In this document: one piece after another, positions 1 to 7,750 of the stretch
How the letters are laid out: each line of letters starts with the position of its first letter
Position numbering within the stretch: position 1 is the first letter of the stretch
Source: Bacilli bacterium
Lineage (GTDB): Bacteria; Bacillota_I; Bacilli_A; RFN20; CAG-826
DNA length: 49,607 bases
Direction of reading: 5' to 3'
NCBI GenBank assembly: GCA_024408235.1
Contig: JAKSVF010000010.1
Coordinates: forward strand, 1 to 49,607
The notes under the pieces: generated by a model
What the model saw: the letters and a program-made list of their open reading frames with translations, nothing else
Databases searched by the model: none
Told to the model about the DNA's origin: nothing
Position numbers and translations under genes: made by a program

Positions 1-367
1 TGACTGTGACGTGACCGTGGTTGACTAACTGACGAGCAGCTGCACGTGTGCGAGCAAAGCCCATTCTGTAAACGAGGTTGTCGAGTCTTGATTCGAGGAT
101 TCTGAAGAATGCGAGACCTGTAACTGTGGTCTTGTCTTTCTTTGCCATGACGAAGAGTCTTCTGAACTGCTTTTCTGAGACACCGTAGTAGTTACGGAGT
201 TTCTGCTTTTCAGCTAACTGAGAACCATACTCTGATGGTTTTCTCTTTCTGTCCTGACCGTGCTGGCCTGGACCATAAGCTCTCTTCTTGAGCTCATCAC
301 CTGTCTCTAAGATTGAGAAGCTGAGGTGACGTGATTTTTTCCATGTGGAACCTGTGTATCTTGACAT
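1..367 (-). CDS. rpsD: 30S ribosomal protein S4, 3' end outside the window
   Basis: The minus-strand frame from ATG at 367 reads [15 protein letters not shown] and then contains [27 protein letters not shown] and [12 protein letters not shown], the typical S4 N-terminal region and the start of the S4 RNA-binding domain. It is cut by the left edge after about 122 residues of a normal ~200. S4 is a primary 16S rRNA binding protein that nucleates assembly of the small subunit and, in Firmicutes, represses its own mRNA. The N-terminus lacks the four zinc cysteines, so it is the zinc-free form. The start is supported by AAAGGAG at 379-385. It is divergent from ezrA, the arrangement seen around rpsD in Bacilli. 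Confidence 0.97.
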   Translation of the reverse strand, partial: MSRYTGSTWKKSRHLSFSILETGDELKKRAYGPGQHGQDRKRKPSEYGSQLAEKQKLRNYYGVSEKQFRRLFVMAKKDKTTVTGLAFFRILESRLDNLVYRMGFARTRAAARQLVNHGHVTV

Positions 368-516
368 ATCTAAAATGTCTCCTTTCTTTGCGGAACAAAG
401 TGTTGGATGCTTCTCCCATTTCCCGGGTGTCTCTCCTTCGGTCACTTTAGCTGGACCTACCACTCTAAATTGAGGGACGTCAGACGGAAACGTAAAAGCC
501 TGCTAACTTTTCACGC
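368..516 (-). promoter_or_regulatory. rpsD leader, candidate S4-binding autoregulatory RNA
   Basis: About 150 nt lie between the predicted transcription start and the rpsD ATG. The stretch contains a GGTC/GACC hairpin (440-457) and a CCCGGG palindrome (422-427), and lacks an obvious terminator. In Firmicutes the rpsD leader is known to be bound by S4 to repress translation. That this leader does so is inferred from position and length; I did not derive the full pseudoknot. Confidence 0.5.
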
Positions 517-523
517 GACTAAT

Positions 524-552
524 ACAATAAGTATTGAATCCCGTCTCGTCAA
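524..552 (-). promoter_or_regulatory. rpsD promoter
   Basis: Reading the minus strand, TTGACG (547-552) is followed by 17 bases and then TATTGT (524-529). This is a good sigma-A type match and places the start near 517. Confidence 0.65.
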
Positions 553-633
553 CAAAATTCGTCTCATTTTTAGCGAATTATCTCTTTTTCACGAGTTTTT
601 GTAATTCAATAGTCAATTCGGCTTTCTTTAGTG

Positions 634-639
634 TATATT
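634..639 (+). promoter_or_regulatory. ezrA -10 box, leaderless arrangement
   Basis: TATATT is followed by 7 bases and then the ezrA ATG at 647. A start 7 bases after the -10 box would make the first transcribed base the A of the ATG. There is no AGGAGG-like sequence in the 20 bases before the ATG. The -35 match is weak. Confidence 0.5.
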
Positions 640-646
640 TATTAAT

Positions 647-2404
647 ATGTTTATTAATAGCTTTTATCATTCAATTTTAGCGGAAGGCACCAACTCTAAC
701 CTTCCATTCATTATCGTAGGCATCATTGCTGGAGTTATTGTTTTATTGCTCTTAGGAGTTCTTCTTTATTTCCTAGTAATCAAACGTCTCAGGCTCAAAA
801 AACAGGTTTCTGATCTCATGTCCAAATATAGCACTGCGCATGGATTATTGTTCGGCGATGTTAATACGTTGATCAAAAGACTCGAAACGATTTCAAACCT
901 CAACATCGTTTATATAAACGATTTCGGTGATTGGCAGAGAAGATATAAAGATATTAGAGACATCAGCGACGCTACAATGTCATTTAAACTTAAGGAGATC
1001 AAGCACCTCCTGGATGATGGACGTGTAAATGAGCTTACTGATAGGCTTGTTGATGTTAAGCAGAGCGTTAATGAGTATTGCGACTCAGTTAATAACTTGT
1101 ATTCAAGTCTTAAGGCAAAATTTGAGGTGGAGAACAGATGCAATGAATTGTTGAATGGCCTCAAATCCCAGTTAAGACAAGTCAAGATTGTTTATAACAA
1201 CCATGTTTCAGAATTGAATCTTGTCGTCAGCGTGTTTGAAAATGTTTTCAAACGCTTGGACGAACTCTTTGAGCAGTGCGAAGCTGATATTGAAGGCGCT
1301 AGATATGAAGAGGCTAAGAAAATCCTTGAGTCTCAGGTTGAGCCTGCCGTCAATTTGATTCAGGAGAATCTAGCGATACTACCTGAGGTTTGCCTCCAGT
1401 TAACAAACGTCCTTCCAGATAATATCACCTCTCTCAAAAATCGTTTTGAGGAGCTCACCAAAGAGGGACTTCCTTTATACCAAGAATGCTCGTATCAACT
1501 CATCCAGGATTTAAGCGATAAGGTCGCCGTTCTTTCCTCACAAGTCAAAACACTTAAACTTACAGGTGTTCAGGATGAAATCAACAATATACATTCGACA
1601 ATCGATGAAGCTTCTAGAAAGTTTGATGAAGAATTATCAGCAAGAGATAGATTCGTTGAAATCATCAACCAGACAGATGGCTTCCAGCAGGATGTATCAA
1701 AGGAGCACATCCGTTTAACCAACACTCTTACAACCATTAGAGAGATTTATCTTATCGATGCAGAAGATGATGAAAAACTTAACCAGATCGGCAATCTCAT
1801 CGAAAAGACCAATTCAACCAAGCGTAATCTTGATTCATTCATCAATAGCGCTACCAAGCAACCATTCACCGTTCTTTTGTCTAAGGTTTTAGCTTTGAAA
1901 TCAGAGACCGTCGCTGCTAAAGAAGCGCTCGACGGTTTTATGACTTACTTATTCTCTCTTAAGAGAGAGTCTGAAGAAGCTATGGAAGATCTCGCAGAGT
2001 ACTACTTAAAAGTCAGAGATGCTGAGTCTCTTATTGACGAAATTAGAATTGAGTCGGTAACCAACAGATATATTGATACAATTGACAACCTCCATAACTT
2101 ATTCGACGAATTGAATCACATCATTCACACTAAGCCTATAAATGTAAAACTCGTTGAAGCTCGTCACCAACAGCTTTTAAAAGATGGACAAGGTTTCATC
2201 GACTCTGTCAACAAGACTTTAAAGGATATGAACAGGGCCGAAACCGCTATTGTTATTGCAAATAGACATAGGGCACCTAACCCTGACGTCGATGCAACAA
2301 TCAAACAATCAGAGAATTTCTTCTTTGATGGTGATTTTGAGAAATCTATTGTTCTTGTCACATCAATTAACACACTAGAAGATCAGGATCCTACAAGAAA
2401 ATAA
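647..2404 (+). CDS. ezrA: Septation ring formation regulator EzrA
   Basis: 585 residues. A short N-terminus is followed by a hydrophobic segment (about residues 20-45), a basic stretch (KRLRLKK), and then an almost entirely helical, charged, glutamine- and leucine-rich body with heptad-like repeats. This is the architecture of EzrA, which is anchored in the membrane with a spectrin-like cytoplasmic coiled-coil region and modulates FtsZ rings and couples division to wall synthesis. Length agrees with the family (about 560-580). The call is reinforced by the neighbours: rpsD upstream and cysteine desulfurase-thiI downstream is a conserved order in Bacilli. The N-terminus before the membrane segment is about 15 residues longer than in Bacillus. 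No ribosome binding site precedes the ATG; see the -10 box at 634. Confidence 0.88.
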   Translation: MFINSFYHSILAEGTNSNLPFIIVGIIAGVIVLLLLGVLLYFLVIKRLRLKKQVSDLMSKYSTAHGLLFGDVNTLIKRLETISNLNIVYINDFGDWQRRYKDIRDISDATMSFKLKEIKHLLDDGRVNELTDRLVDVKQSVNEYCDSVNNLYSSLKAKFEVENRCNELLNGLKSQLRQVKIVYNNHVSELNLVVSVFENVFKRLDELFEQCEADIEGARYEEAKKILESQVEPAVNLIQENLAILPEVCLQLTNVLPDNITSLKNRFEELTKEGLPLYQECSYQLIQDLSDKVAVLSSQVKTLKLTGVQDEINNIHSTIDEASRKFDEELSARDRFVEIINQTDGFQQDVSKEHIRLTNTLTTIREIYLIDAEDDEKLNQIGNLIEKTNSTKRNLDSFINSATKQPFTVLLSKVLALKSETVAAKEALDGFMTYLFSLKRESEEAMEDLAEYYLKVRDAESLIDEIRIESVTNRYIDTIDNLHNLFDELNHIIHTKPINVKLVEARHQQLLKDGQGFIDSVNKTLKDMNRAETAIVIANRHRAPNPDVDATIKQSENFFFDGDFEKSIVLVTSINTLEDQDPTRK

Positions 2405-2407
2405 CAC

Positions 2408-3550
2408 ATGATTTATTTAGATAATGCCGCGACCACAAGACCGTACGCAGAAGTTTTAGAGATGTTCTCCAAAGTATCATTGGAGTCTTTTGCTAATACT
2501 TCATCAACGCACGCAATCGGTAGGGCATCTCTTAGAAGACTTGATGATGCAAGAAACCACATCAAGACGTTACTTAATCTCCAGAAGACGCATGAAATGA
2601 TATTTACAAGTTGTGCTTCTGAATCAAACAATTTGATTATCAAAGGCATTGCTCACAAGTATTCAAATAGAGGCAAAAGAGTAATTACAAGCGAAGTAGA
2701 ACACCCATCTGTACTTAACGCATTCAAAGAACTTGAATCCGAGGGGTTTGATGTTGTGTTCTTGCATGTAAACAAAGATGGGTATGTCGATCCTTTGGAT
2801 TTGGAAAAGGCGATGAACAAGGAAACTATTCTTGTTTCAATCATGGCAGTTAACAATGAGGTTGGATCTATTTTCCCAGTTGGAAAATACGCTGAGATTG
2901 TCCATAAATACCCTAAAGCATTCTTCCACAGTGATGCCACTCAATCTATGGGAAAGGTCAAAGTTGATTATTCAAAAATTGACCTCATTTCTTTCTCGTC
3001 GCACAAGATTGGTGGTCTCAAGGGTAATGGCGCGCTTCTTTACAAGAAGAGCATCCAATTGGCGCCTTTACTAGATGGCGGTGAACAGGAATTCGGAATT
3101 AGGGCTGGCACCGTTGATTTAGCGGGATCTATTTGCATGGACTTAGCCTTGACGAAAACCTTAAAAGAGATGGGTGCAAATATCGCTAAGGTAACTTCAT
3201 TAAAATGTCGTTTGCTAGAAGGGTTATCAACAATTGAAGAGGTGACAATTAACTCTCCGATTAATTCGTCTCCGTTTGTTCTTAACTTCTCTTTGGAAAA
3301 CCATAAATCCTCAGTAGTACTTGAGGCTTTGTCGCAAAAAGAGATATACGTTTCAAGTGTTTCAGCCTGTTCTTCGAAGGGAGAGCCAATATCCTATGTC
3401 CTTCTTGCTTTAAGCAAGACTGAAGTTGAGGCTAGGAACTCTATTAGAGTGTCGGTTTCGCCTAATAACACTGAAGAAGAGATAGATACATTCATAACTA
3501 CATTGAAGAATATATTGGCAACAACAGCCGGAAGGGAGTTTGTAAAATGA
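2408..3550 (+). CDS. Cysteine desulfurase (NifS/IscS family, ThiI partner)
   Basis: 380 residues, class V PLP aminotransferase fold. It opens with MIYLDNAATTRP, has the family signature HSDATQ (174-179), the PLP lysine in SSHK (Lys200) and the catalytic persulfide cysteine in SACSSKGEP (Cys321). It removes sulfur from cysteine as an enzyme-bound persulfide. It ends in an ATGA overlap with thiI, so it is most likely the dedicated sulfur donor for tRNA 4-thiouridine, like NifZ next to ThiI in Bacillus subtilis. The sequence around Cys321 lacks an extended loop, as in the NifZ/NifS type rather than SufS. Only 3 bases separate it from ezrA, so the three genes are probably cotranscribed. Confidence 0.95.
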   Translation: MIYLDNAATTRPYAEVLEMFSKVSLESFANTSSTHAIGRASLRRLDDARNHIKTLLNLQKTHEMIFTSCASESNNLIIKGIAHKYSNRGKRVITSEVEHPSVLNAFKELESEGFDVVFLHVNKDGYVDPLDLEKAMNKETILVSIMAVNNEVGSIFPVGKYAEIVHKYPKAFFHSDATQSMGKVKVDYSKIDLISFSSHKIGGLKGNGALLYKKSIQLAPLLDGGEQEFGIRAGTVDLAGSICMDLALTKTLKEMGANIAKVTSLKCRLLEGLSTIEEVTINSPINSSPFVLNFSLENHKSSVVLEALSQKEIYVSSVSACSSKGEPISYVLLALSKTEVEARNSIRVSVSPNNTEEEIDTFITTLKNILATTAGREFVK

Positions 3551-4767
3551 ACTATTCATACATAATGATTCACTATGGAGAACTCTCCACTAAAGGTGGC
3601 AACAAGAAATTGTTCATAAGCTGTTTGAATAGAAATATCAGACATGCTCTTGCAAATGACTTTCCTGAATCAAAGGTAACATGTGATAGAGACCATACAT
3701 ACGTCACAACCGAGTATTACGATATACAGGATTTAATCGTTAGACTTCAGGAAGTTTCTGGAATCCAGAGAATAACACCTGTAGTGAAGGTTGAGAAATC
3801 GATGGAAATCATCGAAAAGACCGCTCTAGAACTTATCGAGGGCGAAGATGGATCAACATTCAAAGTGAAAGCAAAAAGGGCTGACAAGCGCTTTGAACTT
3901 GATTCCTATGGAATCTGTAACGCTGTTGCTACGCCGATTCTTAAGACAAAGAAATACACTGTTGACCTTCATAACCCTGATATAACAATCACGGTAGATA
4001 TTAGAGAGTCCTGTGCATGCATCTCATGTCATGAATTCAAAGGTTGCGGTGGTTACCCTTTGGGAATGAATGGAAAGGTTATGCTCCTTTTATCGGGTGG
4101 CATAGATTCTCCTGTCGCCGCGTATCAGCTTATTAGACGCGGTATCAAGATTGAGACTCTGCACTTCGCATCGCCTCCATACACATCTGAAGCGGTCATT
4201 GATAAATTAACGGACATCATCAAAACAATTAACACATATCAGGAAGATGTTAAATTAAACATCGTTCCTTTCACCGAATTGCAGCTAGCAATCTATGAAC
4301 ATGTTGATGAACCATATTGCATCACGATAATGAGAAGAATGATGATGAGAATCGCGACCGAGGTTGCTAAAGAACATAATTGTCATGGTATTGCAACGGG
4401 CGAATCGGTTGGCCAAGTTGCTTCACAAACTCTTGAATCAATGATAGCCATCAATGATGTTACTAATTACCCAATCATCAGACCTCTTGCAGTCATGGAT
4501 AAGAACGAGTGTATCGATATAGCAAAGAAAATCGGAACTTATGAAATAAGCATTCGTCCATATGAAGACTGCTGTACCATCTTCACCCCAAAGAAACCTA
4601 AAACAAAGCCAAGGATTAAGGACTGCGAGTTCTTTGAATCCAAATGGGATTGGAAGTCTCAGATCGAAGCGTGCGTAAAAGGAATTAAATCAACATTCAT
4701 CAAGAATGGTGAGATTATTTACCACGATACAACACCTGAAAATACTGGTACAACTGCGGATAATTAA
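3547..4767 (+). CDS. thiI: tRNA uracil 4-sulfurtransferase ThiI
   Basis: 406 residues. An N-terminal ferredoxin-like and THUMP region (about 1-170) includes IMIHYGELSTKGGNK and VDIRESCACIS. A PP-loop ATP pyrophosphatase domain follows with LLSGGIDSPVAAY (P-loop 183-188) and CHGIATGESVGQVASQTLES. The protein ends after the PP-loop domain, so the rhodanese domain of the enterobacterial enzyme is absent, as is usual in Firmicutes. It adenylates and thiolates U8 of tRNA using sulfur from the upstream desulfurase, with which it overlaps by 4 bases. It is followed directly by a strong terminator. Confidence 0.96.
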   Translation: MNYSYIMIHYGELSTKGGNKKLFISCLNRNIRHALANDFPESKVTCDRDHTYVTTEYYDIQDLIVRLQEVSGIQRITPVVKVEKSMEIIEKTALELIEGEDGSTFKVKAKRADKRFELDSYGICNAVATPILKTKKYTVDLHNPDITITVDIRESCACISCHEFKGCGGYPLGMNGKVMLLLSGGIDSPVAAYQLIRRGIKIETLHFASPPYTSEAVIDKLTDIIKTINTYQEDVKLNIVPFTELQLAIYEHVDEPYCITIMRRMMMRIATEVAKEHNCHGIATGESVGQVASQTLESMIAINDVTNYPIIRPLAVMDKNECIDIAKKIGTYEISIRPYEDCCTIFTPKKPKTKPRIKDCEFFESKWDWKSQIEACVKGIKSTFIKNGEIIYHDTTPENTGTTADN

Positions 4768-4790
4768 AAAAGCACCGGCTGGTGCTTTTT
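4766..4790. terminator. Bidirectional terminator between thiI and the aminotransferase
   Basis: AAAAAGCACC / GGTGCTTTTT is a perfect 10-bp stem with a GGCT loop, giving a T run on either strand. It serves the two convergent transcripts. Confidence 0.9.
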
Positions 4791-4793
4791 GTT

Positions 4794-5951
4794 TTAGAAG
4801 TTCTCTTTAAGGTATTTCTCGATTCTCCTAATGGCCTCTTTCAATGAATCAAGGCTATAGGCGTATGAGATTCTAACAAAGCCTTCTCCGCAATCTCCGA
4901 ATGCTGTTCCAGGAACTACGACAACATGTTCCTTCTGCAATAAGTCTGTTGCAAACTCCTCGCTGGTCATTCCGAATTTTGAGATATTTGGGAAAAGGTA
5001 GAACGCCCCTTTTGGTTCAAAACATGGAAGTCCTAATCTTTCAAATTCAGCTAAGAGGTAGTGGCGTCTTTGGTCATATTCCTCCCTCATGTTCTGTATA
5101 TCTTCATCGCCATTTTTAAGAGCCTCTATTCCGGCATATTGTGAAGGGGTAGTCGCACACATGATTACGAACTGATGAATTTTCTTCATCTGGCTCATGA
5201 TTACGCTAGGACCCATGACATATCCAAGTCTCCATCCGGTCATTGAATACGCTTTTGAGAATCCGTTAACGATAATGGTCCTTTCCTTCATTCCAGGAAG
5301 CGATCCAATAGAAACGTGCTTATTTGAATAAGTGAGTTCGGAATAAATCTCATCTGAGATAACCAACAAATCGTGCTTGATGATTACTTCTGCAATTTTT
5401 TCTAGATCCTCCCTTTCCATAACTCCGCCTGTAGGATTATTAGGGAAATTCATTATGAGCGTCTTTGTCTTAGGGGTAATAGCGGCTTCAAGTTCCTCGG
5501 CCGTTAATCTGAATTGATTCTTTTCCTGGAGGTTTATGATCTTAGCAACTCCGCCTGCAAGAATTACGTCAGGTTCATAGCAGACATAACATGGCTGGAG
5601 AATGATAACTTCATCACCAGGGTTTGTTGTTGCTCTGAGAGCGATATCAATAGCCTCAGAGCCGCCACATGTAACAATGATGTCATCCTTGGAATAATCC
5701 AAATCGTATTTGCGTTTGTTCCACTTTGAAATCTCTTCCCTCAATTCAGGCATACCTGTATTGGATGTGTAAAAGGTATAACCTTTTTCAAGTGAATAAA
5801 TGCCCTCCTCTGTAATGTGCCATGGTGTATCAAAATCAGGCTCACCAACACCAAGAGACACACAGTCAGGAATCTTGTTAGCAATATCAAAGAACTTACG
5901 AATTCCGGAAGGCTTAATTGTTTTAAGTTTTTCGTTTAAAAAGTCTCTCAT
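4794..5951 (-). CDS. Class I/II pyridoxal-phosphate aminotransferase (PatA-like)
   Basis: 385 residues with the fold type I landmarks SLGVGEPDFDTPW, MNFPNNPTGGVM, the aspartate in VISDEIYSELTY, and the PLP lysine in NGFSKAYSMTGWRLGY (Lys233). It belongs to the aspartate/aromatic aminotransferase subgroup near Bacillus PatA (YugH). Its gene overlaps an Lrp/AsnC regulator by 4 bases, matching the yugG-patA pairing in B. subtilis. PatA is annotated there as an N-acetyl-LL-diaminopimelate aminotransferase. Because this genome carries dapL in a complete lysine operon, a role in aromatic, branched-chain or other amino acid transamination is at least as likely. The substrate cannot be read from sequence. 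Confidence 0.88.
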   Translation of the reverse strand: MRDFLNEKLKTIKPSGIRKFFDIANKIPDCVSLGVGEPDFDTPWHITEEGIYSLEKGYTFYTSNTGMPELREEISKWNKRKYDLDYSKDDIIVTCGGSEAIDIALRATTNPGDEVIILQPCYVCYEPDVILAGGVAKIINLQEKNQFRLTAEELEAAITPKTKTLIMNFPNNPTGGVMEREDLEKIAEVIIKHDLLVISDEIYSELTYSNKHVSIGSLPGMKERTIIVNGFSKAYSMTGWRLGYVMGPSVIMSQMKKIHQFVIMCATTPSQYAGIEALKNGDEDIQNMREEYDQRRHYLLAEFERLGLPCFEPKGAFYLFPNISKFGMTSEEFATDLLQKEHVVVVPGTAFGDCGEGFVRISYAYSLDSLKEAIRRIEKYLKENF

Positions 5952-6433
5952 ATTTCTAACATCTCTCTGCGATCAACCTTTTCGTCATCAAGGATGATTG
6001 CATTATCTTTATATTTCTTTAACACAAAGTGTGTAGCAGTGCTCTGTATTGAATCTAATGCTGATAGTTTATTGAAAACAAACGCTGAGACTTCCTTCAT
6101 GCTCTTGCTTTGGATTTCAACAAAGAAGTCATAGTTGCCTCCTGACATGAGATAAACAGCGCTGACTTCATCGAATTTTGCGATTCTATTAGCGATTCTA
6201 TCGAAGCCGCTTCCTCTTTGAGGAACGACCTTAACTTCAATGATCGCGTTAACTTTTTCATCTGTAACTTTATCCCAATTGATGATGGCTCCATATCCAC
6301 AGATGACCTTATCGGCTTCCATCTCCGTGATGGCGGCAACAACGCTAGTTTCCTCCTCACCAATCATTTTGGCGATTTCTTCTGTTGTGATACGTGCATT
6401 CTTTTCAAGTATGCGTAAAATCTTAGACTTCAT
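5948..6433 (-). CDS. Lrp/AsnC family transcriptional regulator
   Basis: 161 residues. The N-terminal helix-turn-helix (about 1-50) reads KILRILEKNARITTEEIAKM; the C-terminal RAM/ligand domain includes YGAIINWDKV and a GGNYDFFVE segment. These proteins form octamers that sense amino acids. It is the first gene of a two-gene operon with the aminotransferase (ATGA overlap), the same pairing as yugG-patA. The ribosome binding site GAGGT lies 8 bases upstream of the ATG. Two palindromes just upstream of its promoter suggest self-regulation. Confidence 0.93.
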   Translation of the reverse strand: MKSKILRILEKNARITTEEIAKMIGEEETSVVAAITEMEADKVICGYGAIINWDKVTDEKVNAIIEVKVVPQRGSGFDRIANRIAKFDEVSAVYLMSGGNYDFFVEIQSKSMKEVSAFVFNKLSALDSIQSTATHFVLKKYKDNAIILDDEKVDRREMLEI

Positions 6434-6462
6434 AAATTAGGACCTCACTTAGTGATAATGAG

Positions 6463-6490
6463 ATAATACATAACTTTTGAACAAAGACAA
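6463..6490 (-). promoter_or_regulatory. Promoter of the Lrp-aminotransferase operon
   Basis: On the minus strand TTGTCT (6485-6490), 16 bases, TATTAT (6463-6468). The predicted start is near 6456. Confidence 0.6.
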
Positions 6491-6492
6491 TA

Positions 6493-6536
6493 TTTATGTC
6501 ATAAACTCTCTTATTTAAGTTCTTATGTGAACATAA
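6493..6536. promoter_or_regulatory. Two palindromic operator candidates for the Lrp-type regulator
   Basis: TTTATGTCATAAA (6493-6505) and TTATGTGAACATAA (6523-6536) are related palindromes with centres about 30 bp apart, close to three helical turns. They sit immediately upstream of the -35 box, at about -43 and -73 from the predicted start. The spacing suits a wrapped Lrp-type oligomer. Confidence 0.5.
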
Positions 6537-6563
6537 ATAAAAGGAGCCAAATCATTGACTCCT
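6531..6563 (-). terminator. Terminator of the gltS-plsC operon
   Basis: On the minus strand, AGGAG...CTCCT with an inner TCAA/TTGG-type extension around a short loop (6542-6563) is followed by TTTTATTTA. It lies just past the acyltransferase stop codon. Confidence 0.6.
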
Positions 6564-6565
6564 CT

Positions 6566-7750
6566 CTATTCCAGACTGAAGTATTCGTCCAAATGTTTCC
6601 TCTTTATTTCTGTTTCAAGCTTGTTAAACATGTGGACATATTTGACTGGATTAAATCTCTCATTTCCAACGATTAGATAGTTCTTATCTCCGGCAACCAG
6701 TGAAAGTTTTCGGCCAGAAATTGGAGAAGCGGCAGAAATTGTGGATAGGTCTATTTCAACTGAATTTCCCAGTACAAGTCTGTTTTCGTATAGCTTGATT
6801 GAACCACTAGCAACCGGTTTCCTTTTCTTTAAAAGCTCATATTCGAAAACGTCTTCGATCTCATCTTCGAATATCAACTGACCCAACTCTATTTCCTTTT
6901 CCTTAACAACGTTCTTCTGGAAAACATACCAATCAACAAGTTTATGGAATCCATATTTATTATCTTCAAACGTCAGATTCTCTTTATAAGTTAACGATGT
7001 TCCACAACTAGAACATTTTATTTTGTCTCCTTCTGACCTCAGGGTTGAAAGAGATTTGCATTCTGGACAAACATATAAGAGCCTTTCTAAATATTCAGCA
7101 GGAGCCTTGCTTCTGTATTCGATGCCTGAATCTGAGTCAAAAACAACAAGGTCGCGCCTAACTTTTTCTAATAGTTCATCATCGCTCATAACCTTAACTT
7201 CTTGTGCTGAGTATCTGGCTTTTACATCTACAGACATTTTGCCTTTTCTCTTCTTTGAGCCCCATCTTGGACTCACTCCGGTTCCGTTATGGATGTTCAT
7301 CACAACAAGGCTAGAATTTGTCTTTTTTGCTAATTTTAAAACGCTGTCGCTGAATGGATATTGGAATTCAGCGTATGTTCTATTGCCTTCAGGGAACACC
7401 AAGACATTTCCGCCTTCTTTAAGACATTGCATCATCTTAACGACGCATCCGACATCAACTGCGCCTTTTTTCTTTGGGATTAGACCTGTGATACTATGTA
7501 AAAACTTCGATGTAAAACCGTTTGATAAAAGAGTGTCTAAACAGACGGTTTCAACATGCTTATTCGCGGCGCCCATTATAATGATGGCGTCAAGATCTGT
7601 TTGGTGGTTGCTCAAAATAAGTGTAGGCCCATTGAGTCTTAACTTATTAATTTTTATATTGAATGCACAATGTGCAACCAAACGATAAATTGGACGAAAA
7701 AACACCCCAAGAACTTTATGTTTTGTTGTAAATTGTTTTTTCTTAGCCAC
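6566..7750 (-). CDS. 1-acyl-glycerol-3-phosphate acyltransferase-like protein with C-terminal zinc ribbon
   Basis: 394 residues from a GTG at 7750. The GTG is preferred because GAGGAG lies 6 bases upstream and the homologous region begins there. A PlsC-type domain carries NHQTDLD (HX4D, His49-Asp54) and FPEGNRTY (119-126). After it come CPEC (228-231) and CSSC (246-249), a C-X2-C-X14-C-X2-C zinc ribbon, then a beta-rich C-terminal region of about 130 residues that I do not recognise. The catalytic half transfers an acyl chain to a lysophospholipid-type acceptor at the membrane. The start overlaps the end of gltS by 8 bases, so the two genes are translationally coupled. A terminator follows. 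The zinc ribbon and tail are unusual for PlsC. Confidence 0.85.
   Translation of the reverse strand: MAKKKQFTTKHKVLGVFFRPIYRLVAHCAFNIKINKLRLNGPTLILSNHQTDLDAIIIMGAANKHVETVCLDTLLSNGFTSKFLHSITGLIPKKKGAVDVGCVVKMMQCLKEGGNVLVFPEGNRTYAEFQYPFSDSVLKLAKKTNSSLVVMNIHNGTGVSPRWGSKKRKGKMSVDVKARYSAQEVKVMSDDELLEKVRRDLVVFDSDSGIEYRSKAPAEYLERLLYVCPECKSLSTLRSEGDKIKCSSCGTSLTYKENLTFEDNKYGFHKLVDWYVFQKNVVKEKEIELGQLIFEDEIEDVFEYELLKKRKPVASGSIKLYENRLVLGNSVEIDLSTISAASPISGRKLSLVAGDKNYLIVGNERFNPVKYVHMFNKLETEIKRKHLDEYFSLE

Noticed and set aside
391-520. T-box riboswitch upstream of rpsD
   Set aside because: A GTGGTA-like string suggested it, but the T-box core, specifier loop and terminator are missing and the gene is not an aminoacyl-tRNA synthetase.
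407-604. 65-codon open frame on the plus strand
   Set aside because: It lies in the rpsD leader and promoter region, lacks a ribosome binding site and has no protein-like family features.
7023-7688. 221-codon plus-strand open frame
   Set aside because: Antisense shadow of the zinc-ribbon acyltransferase, whose motifs and start signals are clear.
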